A stretch of 64,000 bases of DNA. Origin: Shewanella algidipiscicola (GTDB lineage Bacteria > Pseudomonadota > Gammaproteobacteria > Enterobacterales > Shewanellaceae). Position 1 is the stretch's first letter. Each line of letters begins with the position of its first letter. The stretch spans positions 310,001-374,000 of the forward strand of contig NZ_QPQT01000001.1 of NCBI RefSeq assembly GCF_003605125.1, written 5' to 3'. Made by a program: the position numbers and the translations under genes. This document shows, piece after piece, positions 54,062 through 64,000 of this stretch. The notes beneath the pieces are model-generated. The model saw nothing but the letters and a program-made list of their open reading frames with translations, was not told where the DNA came from and searched no databases.

Positions 54062-55876
54062 TTAGCTACTAAATTGCATTTGGTACAGGTTGTAATAGAT
54101 GCCTTGTTTTTCCAGTAGCTCCGCATGTGAGCCACGCTCAACCACGCGGCCTTGATCTATGACTAAGATTTGGTCGGCATTCTCAATTGTCGATAATCGA
54201 TGGGCTATCACAATCGAGGTGCGATTCTGCCTTAGATTATCTAAGCCCCCCTGAATCGCTTTTTCCGATTCGGTATCTAACGCCGAGGTGGCTTCATCTA
54301 AGATCAATAACGGCGCATCACGTAATATGGCTCGGGCAATGGCGATACGTTGACGTTGACCCCCCGATAACATCACCCCATTTTCACCCACTTGAGTGTA
54401 AATACCCTCAGGCAGATCGGCGATAAACTCATACGCATTGGCCAATTTAGCCGCTTCAATGATTTTTTCTTCGGTCACTTCACCCGGATAGGCATAGGCG
54501 ATGTTGGCTGCTATGGTGTCATTGATCAAGGTCACTTGTTGTGACACGAGCGCCACTTGGTTGCGCAATGACGCCAACTTGTAGTCTCGTAAGCTGATAT
54601 CGTCCAGAGTGATATCGCCCGACTCTAGATCGGAATAGAAACGGGTGATCAAACTAGCAATAGTGGATTTACCCGATCCCGAACGCCCAACCAAGGCCAA
54701 AGTTTCGCCAGGGTTAACACTAAAATCCACGCCATTAAGCGCCAAGTTTTCTTGGTTATTATAACGAAAACAGACGTTATCAAAGCGTAAACGGCCTTCA
54801 ACGCGATCGGTTTCATAGGTACCAGTGTCGACTTCCGCTGGCGTATCTAAAATTTCAAAAATGGTGCTACAAGCAGCAATACCACGCTGAAACTCGGCGT
54901 TCACGCGAGTTAAGCTCTTAATCGGTTGTAGCATCGCCATCATGGCGGCCAATATGGTGGCAAACGTACCCGCGGTAAGGTCGGCCTTCATACTGTCAAG
55001 GCTTGACGCATAGAGCACAAATGCCAATGCAAATGAACCTATTACCATCACCAAAGGTTGGCTAATCGCTTGCGCTAGGGCCAGCTTCATGGTGCGTGAG
55101 CGGTTTTCGTTATTCACCTGAGCAAAACGTGCAGATTCCGTTTTTTGTCCACCGAAGACCAGCACGTTTTTATGACCTTTGATCATCTGTTCGGTCACAG
55201 AGGTAACGCCTCCCATGGCCGTTTGGATCTGCTTAGATACCTTACGAAACTTACGGCTGACGACAGTGATCACAACGCCAATCAAGGGGCCGACAATCAG
55301 AATACACAGGGATAATTTCCACGAGTTATAAAACATCACCCCAAGCATACCTATAACCGTAATACCGTCACGCACTATGGTGATCAGCGCACTGCCTGAA
55401 GCTCTGGCGATCTGCTCGGTATCATAGGTGACTCTGGAGATCAGATTGCCACTGCTTTCAGAATCGATATAGCCCACAGGCAGCTTAAGATAATGTTCGA
55501 ATACCTGCTGGCGCATATCCATTATCATGCGCGCACTAATATAAGAGATGCCATAAGTGGATAAGAAGTTCGCTAATCCCCGCAGGGTAAATAAGCCAAC
55601 CACCACAAAGGGAGCTATTTTTAGCACATCATTATCGGAATTAAAGCCACCACTTAAGCCCATATCAACGCCGTTGACTATGCTTGGTGTGCTTGGCACA
55701 TTGCTAGCAAATCCTTGATCGATAAACGGGGTGATCGAATAGATAAACGTTGCGTCTACAAGGCCGTATAACACTAGGCCAACGATAGACAAAAATAGCA
55801 CCCCTTTAAGGGGGACAAGATAAGTCAGCAACCTGAAAAAAACAGTGCTCACTTCACTTTTAGAAGAGTTTGTCAT
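54062..55876 (-). CDS. msbA: Lipid A export ATP-binding/permease protein MsbA
   Basis: A 604-residue half-transporter that flips lipid A-core across the inner membrane as a homodimer. Six transmembrane helices lie in the first 330 residues. The nucleotide-binding domain has Walker A ALVGRSGSGKST, signature MLSGGQRQRIAIARAIL, Walker B LLILDEATSALD and the switch His in VIAHRLSTI. It is slightly longer than E. coli MsbA (582). It lies 35 bases after comEC and is followed by lpxK, the usual gammaproteobacterial order. Confidence 0.96.
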   Translation of the reverse strand: MTNSSKSEVSTVFFRLLTYLVPLKGVLFLSIVGLVLYGLVDATFIYSITPFIDQGFASNVPSTPSIVNGVDMGLSGGFNSDNDVLKIAPFVVVGLFTLRGLANFLSTYGISYISARMIMDMRQQVFEHYLKLPVGYIDSESSGNLISRVTYDTEQIARASGSALITIVRDGITVIGMLGVMFYNSWKLSLCILIVGPLIGVVITVVSRKFRKVSKQIQTAMGGVTSVTEQMIKGHKNVLVFGGQKTESARFAQVNNENRSRTMKLALAQAISQPLVMVIGSFALAFVLYASSLDSMKADLTAGTFATILAAMMAMLQPIKSLTRVNAEFQRGIAACSTIFEILDTPAEVDTGTYETDRVEGRLRFDNVCFRYNNQENLALNGVDFSVNPGETLALVGRSGSGKSTIASLITRFYSDLESGDITLDDISLRDYKLASLRNQVALVSQQVTLINDTIAANIAYAYPGEVTEEKIIEAAKLANAYEFIADLPEGIYTQVGENGVMLSGGQRQRIAIARAILRDAPLLILDEATSALDTESEKAIQGGLDNLRQNRTSIVIAHRLSTIENADQILVIDQGRVVERGSHAELLEKQGIYYNLYQMQFSS

Positions 55877-55911
55877 TCACGATTCTATATGTTGGTGCAA
55901 AGAAACACATT

Positions 55912-58548
55912 CTACTCTGTATTGAGCATCTGACCAAATTCAAACGTTCTATTATACCAAAACGGTGCAAAATCATACCGATAGCCTTTTATTTTCACAT
56001 CATCTTGGTCAAAAATCACGCTGAGCTGGCCGTTATGTCCCACAGCGTATTGCTCAACCTCGGCCATTTGATAGCGCTCAATCACTTTTACTTTAGGAAA
56101 TCCATAACGATTATTCAGGCCCGCCGCATACAGCACAACGGCGGGTGATACGGCTCGGATAAACGCCTCGCTCGACGAGGTGTTACTGCCATGATGAGGG
56201 GCGACTAAGATACTGCTGCGCAGTCCGCCATGAAACCTGCCGCTCGCTGGGTCCTTAGATGCATCATCAAAGCCGTTGCCGTTATTAACGTCATGTTTAA
56301 CACTATTAGTAACATCATCACTCACACCATCGCCGCGCGATGCCGTGCCTTGGCTGATATCCGCCATAAGCAAGCCCTGCCTCTTGGCTCGTTCAATTAA
56401 TTGCTGCTCGGCTTCAACTTCAATATCGCCAGGTAACAATACTTGATGTCTATCGTCACCAATACGCACGATACAGGAGCCATTGTTGCCTTGCTGGGGT
56501 TGCTGTGGTCCAAGCAGCGTAATCACCAGCCCTTGCCAATGCCAACGTTGAGGACGACAAGCAATCGCACCAGGATGATCAAGATCAGTTACCACCTGAG
56601 TGTGCGCATACATGGATATCAGCACATCGGCACCACCGGCATGATCGTTATCGCCGTGGCTCAGAAACAGAAAATCCACCTCCGTTATCCCCTGCCGTTG
56701 CAGAAAAGGAATAACCGTGTATTTAGCGTAACTAAATTGACTGCCAAAGGCGGCGCCAGTGTCATACACCACTGCGCGGCCCTGTTTAATCACCACCGCA
56801 CTTAAGCCTTGGCCCACATCGAGTAAATGCAGCGCCCATCGCTTGTCATATTGAGCCAACCGGGGAGTGAGCAGCAATAATAAACTGGGCAATAATAAGA
56901 TACCCACCACAATCACTGCACTTACCGAAAGCTTGGCATCGCTGACGCGAGCCACCTTAGTGGTTGAATTACCCCAAGCCGAACCATCAGATTCAGCTCC
57001 CTTTAAGGGCACCGGATGTACGCGGCCATTTAAAAAAGCGTGCATTGTTAGCGCAGGAATGATGCTTGCATATAACAGCCGCAGCAAAAAACCCCCTAAT
57101 AAGGCAAATATCAGTGCTACCGCGACATTAGCTGGCAAGGCTACCCAGTTTAGAGGCAATGAGCCTAACAGAGAGAAACTCGCCGTGAGTGGCATGATGG
57201 CACTATCTAACAAGCTGAGCAGTGGCGCCATGCTCAAGCTGCTTAAACCTATGCTGCTTAGCATAAGGTCGGCCAAGCCCCACATCAGCATCACAGCAAA
57301 GGTTAAGGGGATCACCACCACACTAAACCAAGGCACAAACACTAAGTTAAAGATCAATGAATAGGGTGCAATACCGCCAAACAGCAAGCCTTGCAATAGG
57401 CCAAGCAACAGACTTAGACGCCACTGAATTGACCAGAGTTGAACCAGCTTTTGCCAAAGCCCTTGCCTATAACCTCGCCAGCCACCCGTTTCATGCTCAT
57501 CAATGCGACTCCCCCTCTTCTGCTGACGGTGAGCAAACCACAAAATAATCGCCAGCGCGCCAAAAGAGAGCCAAAATCCGGCGCTCATAATGCTTAAAGG
57601 ATCGAGTACTAATACAATAAACAGCGCCCACAACAAACGCTCAAACGGGGCTGAAAAACGGCGCAGCATTCCTAGCGCTATCACTAACAGCAGCATAGTT
57701 AAGGCGCGCTGGGTCGGTAGGGCAAATCCCGCCAAATAGGCGTAAAAGCTGCACATTACCAAAGCGATGATGCCTGCTAAATGCCAATTAGTCATTGAGG
57801 GCGTAAGGCGCCAACGATTGAGCGCATAACGCGCGAGCCCCACACACCACAGCGCCAGCACAGACAGATGCAAGCCTGAAATAGAAATAAGGTGCCCGGT
57901 ACCGCTTTGGCGCAGCCCTTGCCAGTGCGCTTCACTTACCTGCTGTTTATCCCCGAGCATCAAGGCTAACATCAAGTCACCATTGGCTAAATGGCTCACC
58001 TGCTGACGCAGTCGCTCAATCAGTTTAAAGCGTAAACCACTGGCACTGCGTAATTGCTGCGCCGCAACCACCTTACCTTTACCTATAATATGATGACCAA
58101 GGTAATAACGCTGGCGGTTAAAGCCCCCTTGATTCAGTGGGCTAGAAATCGACTTAGGCTTGAGGGTGAGTAACCACTCCTCGCCTAGGCTTACAGGGTG
58201 GGAGACTTGCCACTCTAAACGCATAAATTTATTAAAAAAGAGATAAGAATTATCGTCTAACACGCGAATATCGACACTTATCTGGTCGCTGTTTCGCTGA
58301 ACTAGTGATATGATTTCCGCCCTCACTGAGATCGTGGCATCATCATTACTCGTTTCCAACGCTAATAACTGATGGCTAAACAAACTTACCCAAGCGAGTG
58401 CAAACACACCGCCTGCCAAGAGTTTTGACCAGCGAATGATAACAATAGCGGCCGCTACACAGCACCAAGCTTGGGTTGTTGTCAGTAGAGAGGGCCAGAG
58501 AAGTGCCGTGATGACAGTGGCACAGTAACCGAACATAAATGGATTCAT
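55912..58548 (-). CDS. comEC: DNA internalisation-related competence protein ComEC/Rec2
   Basis: An 878-residue polytopic membrane protein that forms the channel for single-stranded DNA uptake in natural transformation. Visible parts: an N-terminal membrane and OB-like region (DUF4131-type); the competence domain with many helices and the segment SGTGHLISISGLHLSVLALW; and a C-terminal metallo-beta-lactamase domain with the metal motif LSHGDNDHAGG and later LLPGDIE and VAPHHGSNTSSSEAF. Length is larger than E. coli YcaI (about 750). It is the first gene of a minus-strand run with msbA and lpxK, and divergent from the DUF2062 gene 31 bases away. Confidence 0.93.
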   Translation of the reverse strand: MNPFMFGYCATVITALLWPSLLTTTQAWCCVAAAIVIIRWSKLLAGGVFALAWVSLFSHQLLALETSNDDATISVRAEIISLVQRNSDQISVDIRVLDDNSYLFFNKFMRLEWQVSHPVSLGEEWLLTLKPKSISSPLNQGGFNRQRYYLGHHIIGKGKVVAAQQLRSASGLRFKLIERLRQQVSHLANGDLMLALMLGDKQQVSEAHWQGLRQSGTGHLISISGLHLSVLALWCVGLARYALNRWRLTPSMTNWHLAGIIALVMCSFYAYLAGFALPTQRALTMLLLVIALGMLRRFSAPFERLLWALFIVLVLDPLSIMSAGFWLSFGALAIILWFAHRQQKRGSRIDEHETGGWRGYRQGLWQKLVQLWSIQWRLSLLLGLLQGLLFGGIAPYSLIFNLVFVPWFSVVVIPLTFAVMLMWGLADLMLSSIGLSSLSMAPLLSLLDSAIMPLTASFSLLGSLPLNWVALPANVAVALIFALLGGFLLRLLYASIIPALTMHAFLNGRVHPVPLKGAESDGSAWGNSTTKVARVSDAKLSVSAVIVVGILLLPSLLLLLTPRLAQYDKRWALHLLDVGQGLSAVVIKQGRAVVYDTGAAFGSQFSYAKYTVIPFLQRQGITEVDFLFLSHGDNDHAGGADVLISMYAHTQVVTDLDHPGAIACRPQRWHWQGLVITLLGPQQPQQGNNGSCIVRIGDDRHQVLLPGDIEVEAEQQLIERAKRQGLLMADISQGTASRGDGVSDDVTNSVKHDVNNGNGFDDASKDPASGRFHGGLRSSILVAPHHGSNTSSSEAFIRAVSPAVVLYAAGLNNRYGFPKVKVIERYQMAEVEQYAVGHNGQLSVIFDQDDVKIKGYRYDFAPFWYNRTFEFGQMLNTE

Positions 58549-58579
58549 ATTGAATCATTTAAGACTGCAAACCTAAGCT

Positions 58580-59092
58580 ATGCCAAAAAAAATCATCGAA
58601 AGATTTATGCCAAAACCAGAAACACTGCGAAATCATAAACACTTGCAGATGTTTGGGAAGTTGTTGCATAAACCCAATTTATGGGCGCTTAATCGTCGCT
58701 CGGCGCCAATGGCATTTGCCGTAGGTCTGTTTGTCGCGTGGATCCCTATGCCGTTTCAAATGGTATTCGCGGCGGCGTTAGCCATCATATTTAATTGTAA
58801 TCTGCCCATCGCCGTAGCCTTAGTCTGGGTGACAAACCCCGTTACCATGCCCTTTATGTTTTACGCCGCCTATCTTTTTGGTGCCAAATTACTCAGCCAT
58901 CCGCCACAAGAGTTTACCTTTCAAGCCAGCTGGCAATGGATTGAAGCCTCGCTTTCAACCATAGGCCCGCCCTTTCTGCTGGGATGCTTGGCATTTGCGA
59001 TCATTTTTGCCACCGTAGGGTACTTTGTGGTTCACAACTTGTGGAAATACTCGATTTTATTCAAGTGGAAGCGAAAGAAACGACAGTATTGA
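58580..59092 (+). CDS. DUF2062 domain membrane protein
   Basis: A 170-residue protein with a basic N-terminus and a DUF2062 core: LHKPNLWALNRRSAPMAFAV, GLFVAWIPMPFQMVFAAALA and ALVWVTNPVTMPFMFYAAYL. Two or three transmembrane helices lie at about 45-70, 75-110 and 130-155. The family has no assigned function. The gene is divergent from comEC and followed by a terminator shared with lolE. Confidence 0.88.
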   Translation: MPKKIIERFMPKPETLRNHKHLQMFGKLLHKPNLWALNRRSAPMAFAVGLFVAWIPMPFQMVFAAALAIIFNCNLPIAVALVWVTNPVTMPFMFYAAYLFGAKLLSHPPQEFTFQASWQWIEASLSTIGPPFLLGCLAFAIIFATVGYFVVHNLWKYSILFKWKRKKRQY

Positions 59093-59138
59093 GCGATAAG
59101 CATGGTCAACCGTAGCAGACTCAGCACCTGCAAAAAAT

Positions 59139-59175
59139 AAGGCATTGGCACTTAATTGCACCAATGCCTTTGTTT
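59139..59175. terminator. Bidirectional terminator between DUF2062 gene and lolE
   Basis: AAGGCATTGG (59139-59148) and CCAATGCCTT (59161-59170) form a 10-bp stem, with A- and T-rich flanks on both strands. Confidence 0.8.
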
Positions 59176-59199
59176 TATCTCTACATGTTGACCTTAAAC

Positions 59200-60456
59200 T
59201 CAACGTCCAGCAAGAGCCTGCGCTGGGTGAATACGACTGGCTTTCCACGCGGGATACAGGGTCGAAATAAGGCTCATCACCAAGGCTAAAGCGATCACCA
59301 TCGCCACGTCTGACCAATACAGCTGCGAGGGTAAAAAATCAATAAAATAGATATCGGCTGACAGCAGTTGTATGCCTAAGAGTTGCTCAATGCTGCTGGC
59401 AATCATGCTTAAATTCAGTGCGATAGTGACGCCTAGCCCCCCACCAATGAGGCAGCCAAGCATGCCATTTAACGCCCCTTGCACAATAAATATCCCCATT
59501 ACCGTGGCTTTAGCCATACCCATGGTCAGCAAAATGGCAATTTCAGACTGTTTATCGCGCACCGCCATCACCAAGGTCGAGACGATATTAAAACAGGCCA
59601 CCGCGATCACTAAGGCAAGCACTAAATACATTATAGCTCTAACCAACTGAATATCTTGATAAAGATGCCCTTGGGTTCGGGTCCAGTCGGAAAGGTACAT
59701 ATATTGTTGCTGGCTATAACCAAGGCTGCGGATCAAACTAGGCGCGGCAAATACGTCATCCACTTTAATGCGCACGCCACTCACCCCGTCAGCAAGCCCT
59801 AAAATGGTCGCACCATATTGCAGCGGTATATAGGCGGTGGTCAGGTCTAATTCACCGCCAATTTCAAAAATGCCCGACACCACAAATCGATGGTTTTTAG
59901 CCGCGCCAATGCGTTTAGTCTCATTTGATTTCGCACTCAAATTAGGGGTGTAAAGGCTTAAACTATCACCGACTTGCAGCGATAAACTGTCGGCAAGCCC
60001 GCGGCCCAGCACAATATTATTACCCGTTTGTTGCAGTGACTGCCAACTTTGTGGGCTCATATAGTGGGCAATATTAGACACCTTGGACTCAAGGCTCGGC
60101 TCGATACCGATAACGGTGAGCCCTTGGAATCCGCCCGGCTTTTGGATTAAACCTTGTAAACGCACAAAAGGCGCAGTGGCAACAATCCCGGCGATTTGCT
60201 GCGCATCTTTGGCTATTTGTGGCCAATCACGAATAGGCTCATTGACTCCGGTCAGCTCACCATGGGGCACGACGCCCAGCAGGCGTTGTTCTAATTCACG
60301 TTCAAAGCCATTCATTGCCGACAACACAATGATCAATACCGCCACCCCTAAGGCGATGCCAGCTGTTGAGGCAAAAGAGATAAAACTGATAAACCGATTC
60401 GATTGACGCGCACGGTAAAACCGCCAACCAACCCACAAGGAGAGCATCTGACTCAT
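59200..60456 (-). CDS. lolE: Lipoprotein-releasing ABC transporter permease LolE
   Basis: A 418-residue inner-membrane permease of the LolCDE complex, which moves outer-membrane lipoproteins from the inner membrane to LolA. N-terminal [20 protein letters not shown] and one transmembrane helix, a large periplasmic domain (about 50-265), then three C-terminal helices with [20 protein letters not shown]. It ends [12 protein letters not shown]. It is third in the order lolC-lolD-lolE and overlaps lolD by 4 bases. Which of the two permeases is C or E is assigned by order. Confidence 0.93.
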   Translation of the reverse strand: MSQMLSLWVGWRFYRARQSNRFISFISFASTAGIALGVAVLIIVLSAMNGFERELEQRLLGVVPHGELTGVNEPIRDWPQIAKDAQQIAGIVATAPFVRLQGLIQKPGGFQGLTVIGIEPSLESKVSNIAHYMSPQSWQSLQQTGNNIVLGRGLADSLSLQVGDSLSLYTPNLSAKSNETKRIGAAKNHRFVVSGIFEIGGELDLTTAYIPLQYGATILGLADGVSGVRIKVDDVFAAPSLIRSLGYSQQQYMYLSDWTRTQGHLYQDIQLVRAIMYLVLALVIAVACFNIVSTLVMAVRDKQSEIAILLTMGMAKATVMGIFIVQGALNGMLGCLIGGGLGVTIALNLSMIASSIEQLLGIQLLSADIYFIDFLPSQLYWSDVAMVIALALVMSLISTLYPAWKASRIHPAQALAGR

Positions 60457-61187
60457 GAGTTCTCCACACTTAATGGCTGACTTTGCTCATAAAGTATGCC
60501 ATCTTGCATTTGCAATTGCCTGTCCATACGTTCAGCCAGTTTAGGATCGTGAGTCACCACCACAAATGCGGTCCCAAACTGACTACCCAGCTCGCGTATA
60601 AGTTGGTAGACAGCCTCTCCGCTGGCCGCATCTAGGTTACCCGTGGGCTCATCGGCTAATACTAATTTGGGTTGATTAATCAAGGCGCGTGCGATGGCGG
60701 TGCGTTGCCGCTCACCACCTGACATTTCGCTGGGAGTGTGTTGCAATCGATGACTTAAGCCGACTCGTTCCAGCAATGCCTTAGCTTGCTGCTCGACCTC
60801 TTGACGGGGTCGTCCCTGAATCAGTCCCGGCATCGCCACGTTCTCTAACGCGGTAAACTCAGGCAGCAGATGATGAAACTGATAGATAAAACCTAAATCT
60901 TGATTACGCACCTTAGCTTGGCGCGCCGCCGAAAGCCGATATAAATCTTCGCCAAGCAGGGTCACTGTACCGCTACTGGGTTGATCTAACGTGCCCATGA
61001 TATGCAGCAAGGTACTCTTGCCCGAGCCCGATGTGCCCACAATGGCGAGCTGCTCACCGCGATACACATCGAGATTAACACCTTGCAGCACTTGGGTGTC
61101 AATACTGCCTTCATGGTAGCGTTTACTGACATTGTTAACTTGTAACAATAAGCTCTTGTCTTGCTGTTGTGTCATATTACTATTCAT
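60453..61187 (-). CDS. lolD: Lipoprotein-releasing system ATP-binding protein LolD
   Basis: A 244-residue ABC ATPase that powers LolCE. Walker [10 protein letters not shown], the Q-loop region [20 protein letters not shown], signature [15 protein letters not shown], Walker [13 protein letters not shown] and the switch His in [13 protein letters not shown]. It overlaps lolC by 8 bases and lolE by 4. The true start may be the second Met ([11 protein letters not shown]). Confidence 0.96.
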   Translation of the reverse strand: MNSNMTQQQDKSLLLQVNNVSKRYHEGSIDTQVLQGVNLDVYRGEQLAIVGTSGSGKSTLLHIMGTLDQPSSGTVTLLGEDLYRLSAARQAKVRNQDLGFIYQFHHLLPEFTALENVAMPGLIQGRPRQEVEQQAKALLERVGLSHRLQHTPSEMSGGERQRTAIARALINQPKLVLADEPTGNLDAASGEAVYQLIRELGSQFGTAFVVVTHDPKLAERMDRQLQMQDGILYEQSQPLSVENS

Positions 61188-62412
61188 ACCTTAATGCGCT
61201 GGCGGGTTGAACATTGGCCGCGCGTAATGCTGGATAAACCGTGGCTAAAAAGGTGATTAACAAGGTGCCAATCACAATCGCACTCAACTGCGATAGAGCT
61301 AACTGCACTGGCAACGACTGCCCTGCCCCTAAGATGGAGATGCCTAAACTCGACATAATGCTATTAAGGTTGAGGGTGATAAGTACCCCCAATAATACCC
61401 CGCCCACTAAGCCTAATATCGCATTGAGCGAGCCTTGGATCATAAAAATGCCCATCACGCTGGCGGTGGGTAACCCTTGGGTTTTTAGCACGGCTACATC
61501 GGTGGTTTTATCAACCACCATCATCACTAAAGCCGACACGATATTAAACGCCGCGACCGCGATGATAAGGCTAAGCATTAACGACATCATATTTTTTTCC
61601 ATCTTCACCGCCGAAAACAGGTGGCCATAATTATCGCGCCAATCTGAGGTGGTGACGCTAACCCCCTCCTCGGCAAAAGCGGCCACCACTTGAGGTTGAA
61701 GAGTCGAAGCGTTAAACGGGTCACGCAGATATAACCTTAACTGTTTGATCTCTCCAGCTTGTTGACGCATCACGCGCTGGGCATCGTCATGGTGTACATA
61801 GGCCAAATTAGCATCGACTTGCGAGCCCATCTCAAACACGCCTGCCACATAAAAATGACGTTGGCTTGGCACAGGTCCTAAGGGAGAATAGACCACGCCA
61901 TCACCACTGAGCACCCTGACTTTATCACCTGGAGAAACGCTTAAACGGCGAGCCAATTCGGCGCCCAGCACGATTTGGTAATCGCCTGGCGTTAATACCG
62001 CTAATGAACGATGAAAACGGGGGTTCATCAGGGCCACGTTTTGTTGTTCTATTTCGGGGTAGATGCCATAGATTTGCACCGCGCTGATGTTGCTCGGCGA
62101 CTGCAACATCGCCTGAGTCGAGATACTGGGGCTCACCGCGACCACATCATCCAGTTGCATGAGCTTAGCCGCAACCTGTTGCCACTGCGCCATATCCTGT
62201 TCGCTATACACGGTTAACTGCGGCACTGCGCCTAAAATACGCTGTTTTAATTGGCCTTCGAGGCCGTTCATCACAGAGCTGACAATGATCAGCGCTGCCA
62301 CACCAAGTACAATGCCTGACACGGCAAAAAGGGTAATAAAGGAGGCGAAGGAGTTGGCTTTGCGTGCACGCCAATATCGGTAACCTATGGTCCAAGATAA
62401 CGCTAAATTCAT
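61180..62412 (-). CDS. lolC: Lipoprotein-releasing ABC transporter permease LolC
   Basis: A 410-residue permease homologous to LolE, with the same topology: one N-terminal helix after [20 protein letters not shown], a large periplasmic domain, then three helices with [20 protein letters not shown]. It ends [13 protein letters not shown]. LolC is the subunit that recruits LolA in E. coli. First gene of the lolCDE operon, divergent from the PilZ-like gene (95 bases). Confidence 0.93.
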   Translation of the reverse strand: MNLALSWTIGYRYWRARKANSFASFITLFAVSGIVLGVAALIIVSSVMNGLEGQLKQRILGAVPQLTVYSEQDMAQWQQVAAKLMQLDDVVAVSPSISTQAMLQSPSNISAVQIYGIYPEIEQQNVALMNPRFHRSLAVLTPGDYQIVLGAELARRLSVSPGDKVRVLSGDGVVYSPLGPVPSQRHFYVAGVFEMGSQVDANLAYVHHDDAQRVMRQQAGEIKQLRLYLRDPFNASTLQPQVVAAFAEEGVSVTTSDWRDNYGHLFSAVKMEKNMMSLMLSLIIAVAAFNIVSALVMMVVDKTTDVAVLKTQGLPTASVMGIFMIQGSLNAILGLVGGVLLGVLITLNLNSIMSSLGISILGAGQSLPVQLALSQLSAIVIGTLLITFLATVYPALRAANVQPASALRYE

Positions 62413-62507
62413 GTTTCGCTGGGTCTCTTTGCTCAGGAGCCTTGATAAATCATTGAGATGCGCACGATAATAGGGGTAATAGCACTATAAAAACAAGAGG
62501 CAATCCT

Positions 62508-63101
62508 GTGAACACCGACTCAAACTCCTTTTTTAGCGTCAAGCACAGGTTTTCGGTATACCTGTCGGCGTGGCCAGAGGATCAGCCTCTTCCCTCTGAA
62601 AGCCAGCTCAAAGCGATGTTGCCCCTAGGGCTGCAACTTATCAGCGAAGTAAAAGCCATGGAAGCAGGCTGTTTATTACAGCTGAGAAATCTCGATGACG
62701 ACGCCCGTACCGTGGTCGAATACTTAAAGCTGCAATCGCGTAAAATCGATTTAGTATTGCAACATGTGCTTGAACAACAAACCTATGAAGGTGATAAATG
62801 CCTTGGAGAGTGTTTTGGCGGCAGTGGCATTCGGGTCATCAGTGATCAGCCTTTACTTGTGGGGCGTCAATATAGGGTCACGCTACACATAAAAGAGGCA
62901 TTGATTTCGATGTTGTGCATGGCGCAATGCACCGCTTGCGCCCCCATTGCCGGCAATGATGACCAAGATAACGGCTTTCTCTGTGACTTAAGCTTTAGCC
63001 AAATCCTCGATGAAGATATTGAACAATTGGTCAAAGCCAGCCTTAATGTGCAACAAAAACAGTTACAACAACGGAAAAAAGACAATCAAACCGCCCCCTA
63101 G
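62508..63101 (+). CDS. Atypical PilZ-domain protein
   Basis: A 197-residue cytoplasmic protein. Its core has a PilZ-like beta barrel: the segment CFGGSGIRVISDQPLLVGRQ resembles the second c-di-GMP motif ([DN]xSxxG), followed by strands YRVTLHIKEALI. The RxxxR motif that precedes it in c-di-GMP-binding PilZ proteins is not evident, so binding may be lost. There are conserved-looking cysteines (KCLGEC, CMAQCTAC). The C-terminus is a charged coiled coil (VQQKQLQQRKKDNQ). The start is GTG with AGAGG upstream. It lies just before mfd, 78 bases away. Confidence 0.65.
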   Translation: MNTDSNSFFSVKHRFSVYLSAWPEDQPLPSESQLKAMLPLGLQLISEVKAMEAGCLLQLRNLDDDARTVVEYLKLQSRKIDLVLQHVLEQQTYEGDKCLGECFGGSGIRVISDQPLLVGRQYRVTLHIKEALISMLCMAQCTACAPIAGNDDQDNGFLCDLSFSQILDEDIEQLVKASLNVQQKQLQQRKKDNQTAP

Positions 63102-63179
63102 TTTTCACTGGCACTAGCGAGACTAAGCCTCTACAATGTCGGGCATCTTTGTCGATTTTTGGCCACTAGTCTCATCCCA

Positions 63180-64000
63180 ATGAATGCTTTTTCAGTCTTA
63201 ACGCCCCCGAAAGTCAAAGGGGTTAAAACGCCGCAAACACTGAGCCACTTGCATGGCGCCGCTCAGGCCATCACACTCGCCAATATTTGTGATGCCCATG
63301 ATGGCTTAACCTTAGTGGTCACTCACGATACGCCCAGCGCCTTGCAACTCGACACTGAGCTTCACTATTTACTGGGCGCGAAATCGATACCTGTGTTGCT
63401 GTTTCCCGACCGCGAAACCTTGCCTTACGACAGCTTTTCACCCCATCAAGATTTGGTTTCCCAACGCCTAGAAACGCTGTCACGTATACCCAGCGCGAAG
63501 AAGAGTGTGGTGATTGTGCCTATTAGCACCCTGATGGTGCGATTACCGCCGCAGTCGTTTTTAACCGGTAACGTGCTATTGCTCAATAAAGGCGATACGT
63601 ATCAGCTGCAACAGGTGCGTCAACAGTTGGTAAACACTGGCTATCAACTGGTCGAGCAGGTCTACGAACACGGCGAATTTGCAGTGCGCGGCTCTATTAT
63701 CGATATCTTCCCTATGGGATCGAACCACCCTTACCGTATCGAACTGTTTGATGACGAAGTGGAGTCAATTCGCCAATTTGACCCAGAGACCCAACGCTCC
63801 AGCGGTGAAATTGACGCCATTCGACTATTACCAGCCAAAGAGTTCCCCACCGACGATGCCGCTATAGAAGGGTTTCGTCAGCGCTATCGCCGTCAATTTG
63901 AGGTCGTGGTTAAAGAGCCCGAATCGGTTTACCAAATGGTCAGCCGAAAAGTGATGCCCGCAGGCATTGAAAGCTATTTACCGCTATTTTTCGATGAAAC
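63180..64000 (+). CDS. mfd: Transcription-repair coupling factor, N-terminal part (runs off window)
   Basis: The frame starts at ATG 63180 (MNAFSVLTPPKVKG) and is open to the window end, giving about 273 residues. It covers the UvrB-like region that binds UvrA: FPDRETLPYDSFSPHQDLVS, VYEHGEFAVRGSIIDIFPMG, YRIELFDDEVESIR, and LPAKEFPTDDAAIEGFR, all matching E. coli Mfd closely. The RNA-polymerase-interaction and translocase domains lie beyond the window. The ribosome-binding site is weak. Mfd displaces stalled RNA polymerase and recruits excision repair. Confidence 0.96.
   Translation, partial: MNAFSVLTPPKVKGVKTPQTLSHLHGAAQAITLANICDAHDGLTLVVTHDTPSALQLDTELHYLLGAKSIPVLLFPDRETLPYDSFSPHQDLVSQRLETLSRIPSAKKSVVIVPISTLMVRLPPQSFLTGNVLLLNKGDTYQLQQVRQQLVNTGYQLVEQVYEHGEFAVRGSIIDIFPMGSNHPYRIELFDDEVESIRQFDPETQRSSGEIDAIRLLPAKEFPTDDAAIEGFRQRYRRQFEVVVKEPESVYQMVSRKVMPAGIESYLPLFFDE

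Noticed and set aside
1..64000. tRNA, rRNA, riboswitch or CRISPR structures
   Set aside because: No cloverleaf with a TTCGAATC-type arm, no rRNA sequence, no regularly spaced repeat array and no riboswitch core were recognised by eye; a covariance-model scan would be needed to exclude small ncRNAs.

Overview
The window looks like chromosome of a Gammaproteobacterium, most likely Shewanella. That is inferred from gene order and protein sequence, not from a database search. The supporting signs are a divergent gltA / sdhCDAB-sucABCD block, an isoleucine/valine degradation operon with mmsAB, the comEC-msbA-lpxK-ycaR string, a two-permease lolCDE set next to mfd, and an accessory stretch full of dispersed non-coding repeats. 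Most of it is dense, ordinary core genome. No tRNA, rRNA or CRISPR array was seen.

Layout. 0-2.7 kb: the end of a chemotaxis receptor, a small LETM1-like protein and an M17 aminopeptidase. 2.7-7.7 kb: the ABC-F protein YbiT, then a copper P-type ATPase divergent from its CueR-like MerR regulator, with a MerR-type operator in the 19-bp spacer of the copA promoter. 7.8-15.7 kb: a seven-gene minus-strand operon (thiolase, mmsA, acyl-CoA dehydrogenase, enoyl-CoA hydratase, 3-hydroxyisobutyryl-CoA hydrolase, mmsB, SDR) that would take branched-chain acyl-CoAs to propionyl-CoA and acetyl-CoA. A LiuR-like 16-bp inverted repeat lies at its promoter. 16.0-18.1 kb: an S51-type peptidase, an N4BP2-like P-loop kinase and the sirtuin CobB in one tight operon. 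18.4-19.3 kb: fur and a PepSY protein. 19.7-31.0 kb: TCA cycle genes.

31.0-35.7 kb is the accessory segment. Repeat-rich non-coding DNA on both sides carries inverted copies of one sequence, identical over their inner 28 bp. Between them lie an AT-rich gene encoding a HEPN-like domain (Rx4H motif) plus two zinc ribbons, a REP-associated tyrosine transposase (RAYT) preceded by a REP-like hairpin, and an OsmC-family gene. The OsmC gene is organised like an integron gene cassette: an attC-like hairpin stands in front of it, and its stop codon lies inside an attC-type core site.

35.7-43.1 kb: an RND efflux operon with a lipoprotein adaptor and two overlapping permease genes. 43.3-51.4 kb: a VpsR-like sigma-54 activator without a phospho-acceptor Asp in its N-terminal domain, a DsbA-like lipoprotein, a large secreted DUF11-type protein and a convergent secreted M11-like metalloprotease with Ig-like repeats. 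52-59 kb: an LPS-kinase-like protein, ycaR, lpxK, msbA, comEC and a DUF2062 protein. 59-64 kb: lolE-lolD-lolC, an atypical PilZ-like protein and the start of mfd.
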